In this document: piece after piece, positions 62,117 through 64,000 of the stretch | How the letters are laid out: every line of letters starts with the position of its first letter | Position numbering within the stretch: the first letter of the stretch is position 1 | Source of the DNA: Brachionus plicatilis | Taxonomy: Eukaryota > Rotifera > Eurotatoria > Ploima > Brachionidae | NCBI GenBank assembly: GCA_010279815.1 | Contig: QEOQ01000180.1 | Location: 1,585,214-1,649,213 of the forward strand | Direction of reading: 5' to 3' | Length of the DNA: 64,000 nt | Notes under the pieces: generated by a model | What the model saw: the letters and a program-made list of their open reading frames with translations, nothing else | What the model was told of the DNA's origin: nothing | Database searches by the model: none | Position numbers and translations under genes: made by a program

Positions 62117-63392
62117 TTAATCATCTAAAAGAAAGTCATTTAAATTTAAATCCAATTCTTTATTTGTTTTCAAATATCTAAGTTTAAGTTGATTGAGCAA
62201 AAAATTCCATCCAGAATCTACCCGCGCTTTCGTTTGAATTACTTTCACAAATCTTGAATTCTTCGATACTTTTATGGTTTTTTCAAAATGCGACACAAGT
62301 TTCTCAAGATTATAAATATCACTTTGACTATTTTCAGGATCATTCAAGTCTTTATTTTCAAGCTTAAATTTGTCAAGTATTTCCGTAAATATAAAAATCA
62401 AGTAGCAAAAATAAGCTTGTATTAAATCTTTAGAATCAATATCAAGCAAACCTTCTACTGGTTCAATCATCAACAACTTATAAAACCTAAATAATTAAAA
62501 TAAAAATTAAATTTTAGATTTATTTCCTACTTTTTGTTGAGAAGCCGCAAATAACATGATTTATAAGTCTCAGAACAAAATTCTCGCAATCTAGCGAATA
62601 TTTGGATGATAAACTCCTTTATTTAATTATTAATTTAATTTTAGAGAATAAATCAATCTAAAAAACCTATACCTACTAAGTTCATCTGTTGATTAATACT
62701 ATAATCGAGTAGTACATCGATTAAAAAAAAGTCATTTTTTGACAGAAATAATTTTAAGCATATTTTATCTATTTCAGAATTTAATTCATTTTCGATAGTC
62801 TCAAACGACAAATACTGTTTTTCTTTCACCTTAAAATTTAAAATTTTAAATAATCAAATATAGTGTTTTGGATATTCCTTTAAAAATTAAATAATTTTAG
62901 CTGAGAATTTAAAGATTCATTATTCTAATTCTGAAATATAGCATTTAAACAAGCTCAAAAATAAATTTAACTAAATAAAATACTTTTTGATTTTCCTGAC
63001 TAATTAAGGAATCCAGCAAAAACGCTTTAAGTTCATCTGTTAAGTTTTTATTCGAAATAAGCGTCTTGATAATTAAACAATATTAGTTTATCTAGCAAAA
63101 ATCAAATACATTTTTATACTTGTCTTAGATTTTGTGAAGCGTCTTTTAGTAAAAGCTCACAATTTTGTTCGTCGATTTTCCAATGTTCCAAAATTAGCCT
63201 GATATCTTTCAGGAGTTTTTTGAGGCATTTTTTGAATTTTAGTTTTGAATAAAATTCCTCAACTCCCTCTGACCATTTAATCGCATTTTTAAGATCACCC
63301 AATTTCCAATAAGACACACTCGGTCCATTTGACTCTTTATAAATTTTGAAGTAGTCAAATAAAAATTTATATATGTCTTTTAAATCTGACAT
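62117..63392 (-). CDS. FANCF-like protein (candidate Fanconi anaemia core-complex subunit)
   Basis: A spliced 320-aa protein. Exons: 63392-63120, 63064-62984, 62829-62677, 62616-62531, 62486-62117; introns of 55, 154, 60 and 44 nt, phases consistent. The product is all-helical, rich in Leu, Lys and Asn, without signal peptide or membrane segment. The N-terminus has a Tyr/Phe-rich helix, then SVSYWKLGDLKNAIKWSEGV. This lines up without gaps with the FANCF N-terminal block YVSTWDPATVRRALQWARYL (S-x-x-W and A-x-x-W conserved). Overall length (FANCF about 370 aa) and the helical-repeat C-terminus also fit. FANCF is the adaptor in the nuclear core complex that ubiquitinates FANCD2 in crosslink repair. 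Similarity outside the N-terminus is weak and judged by eye, so the gene is well supported but its name is tentative. The ATG is preceded by an in-frame stop region. Confidence 0.8.
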
Positions 63393-63499
63393 TTTAAAAT
63401 TTAAAAAACAAATTTTAAAAAATTTATTCAAATTTTAAAAGCATTCTAATTAAGTGCATTGCAAAACTGATGAAACAAAAAATTATTCTTAATAAAATC

Positions 63500-63955
63500 T
63501 TATTTTTTTTTTAATTTTGAGTCTCTAAATGAATAGTAATTGGTCTCAACCTTGCCATAAGACCAAGGTTTTTTATGAATTAAAGTTTTGGTGACTGGCA
63601 AAACTGTAAACCCGGTATCTTTGTCATGTAAATAGGTGGTTTTTCTTATTTTACTTTTTGGAATACCATTAATTGTCTCCTTATCCGAATAAAAATAACT
63701 ATCACGGATTGATTTCGCATAATCTTGAGGATTATAATTCGGTTTTGCATACGGATTGTAACTTGTTGACAAATATACATTATCAAAATAACTTGATCGA
63801 TCCAAATCAGATGCTGATTTAGAATACCTAAGAGAATCTCCATAAACAAAGGTTTGCTGTTGGTTTAAATTCTGCTCTGCTGGTTTTTTATAAATGGTTA
63901 GTGTTTTGACACTTTGTTGAGGAGTTCTAGAATATTTGGAACTCTTGCTGAATAT
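63500..63955 (-). CDS. unrecognised protein, 3'-terminal exon (gene continues past the window)
   Basis: After a TTTTTTAG acceptor (63957-63956), 151 codons run to TAA at 63502-63500. The sequence is hydrophilic and rich in Tyr, Ser, Lys and Asn, with stretches such as YNPYAKPNYNPQDYAKSIRD and TKTLIHKKPWSYGKVETNYY. It lacks hydrophobic cores and is probably largely disordered. I recognise no domain. Earlier exons lie beyond 64000. Its stop is only 107 bp upstream of the FANCF-like ATG on the same strand, so the two may share a promoter or be a spliced-leader operon. Confidence 0.7.
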   Translation of the reverse strand: MFSKSSKYSRTPQQSVKTLTIYKKPAEQNLNQQQTFVYGDSLRYSKSASDLDRSSYFDNVYLSTSYNPYAKPNYNPQDYAKSIRDSYFYSDKETINGIPKSKIRKTTYLHDKDTGFTVLPVTKTLIHKKPWSYGKVETNYYSFRDSKLKKK

Positions 63956-64000
63956 CTAAAAAATTTTGATTTTTAAATTTTTTTAAATTATTTTAAATTT

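Noticed and set aside
1..64000. tRNA, rRNA, snRNA genes and CRISPR arrays
   Set aside because: Looked for B-box-like GTTCRANNC, snRNA 5' ends and regularly spaced repeats. The only GTTCGAA hits were in a MITE, coding sequence or unpaired contexts.

Overview
This is eukaryotic nuclear DNA from a very AT-rich animal genome. It has GT-AG introns, animal-specific proteins (a plexin, a Src-family kinase) and no bacterial features. Most coding-exon introns are only 44 to 71 nt, and jockey-like LINE, Tc1, MULE and hAT-type remnants are scattered between genes. This fits a small AT-rich spiralian-type invertebrate; a monogonont rotifer such as Brachionus is my best guess, by inference only.

Layout. 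1-20.7 kb is gene-poor and holds two MITE-like inverted-repeat elements, a LINE tail and a few doubtful exon or small-ORF traces. 20.7-29.7 kb (+) is a complete plexin of 2189 aa in four exons, with the whole ectodomain in one 4.7-kb exon. 30-36.8 kb holds a broken LINE, a Tc1-type transposase pseudogene and AT-rich DNA. 36.85-43.3 kb (-) is a complete Drp1/DNM1L dynamin (695 aa, 8 exons). Its fifth intron contains an intronless gene on the opposite strand (39.0-40.1 kb). 46.3-47.0 kb (-) is a five-exon ZCCHC10 orthologue. 50-51.1 kb has LINE pieces. 52.1-58.5 kb (+) is a three-exon Src-family kinase whose 4.5-kb first intron carries one transposon nested in another. 60.6-60.9 kb is a MULE transposase tail. 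62.1-63.4 kb (-) is a five-exon helical protein that I tentatively match to FANCF. 63.5 kb to the window edge (-) is the last exon of an unrecognised gene.

The genes do not form one pathway. Plexin (semaphorin receptor) and the Src kinase belong to cell-surface and cytoskeletal signalling, Drp1 drives mitochondrial and peroxisomal fission, ZCCHC10 is a nuclear zinc-knuckle protein, and the FANCF-like protein would act in interstrand-crosslink repair. The most notable points are the Src kinase lacking its activation-loop tyrosine but keeping the tail tyrosine; 3' splice sites ending in AAG or TAG in 19 of 20 introns; the nested antisense gene in Drp1; the hAT-type element inside an older inverted-repeat element; and the FANCF-like candidate.
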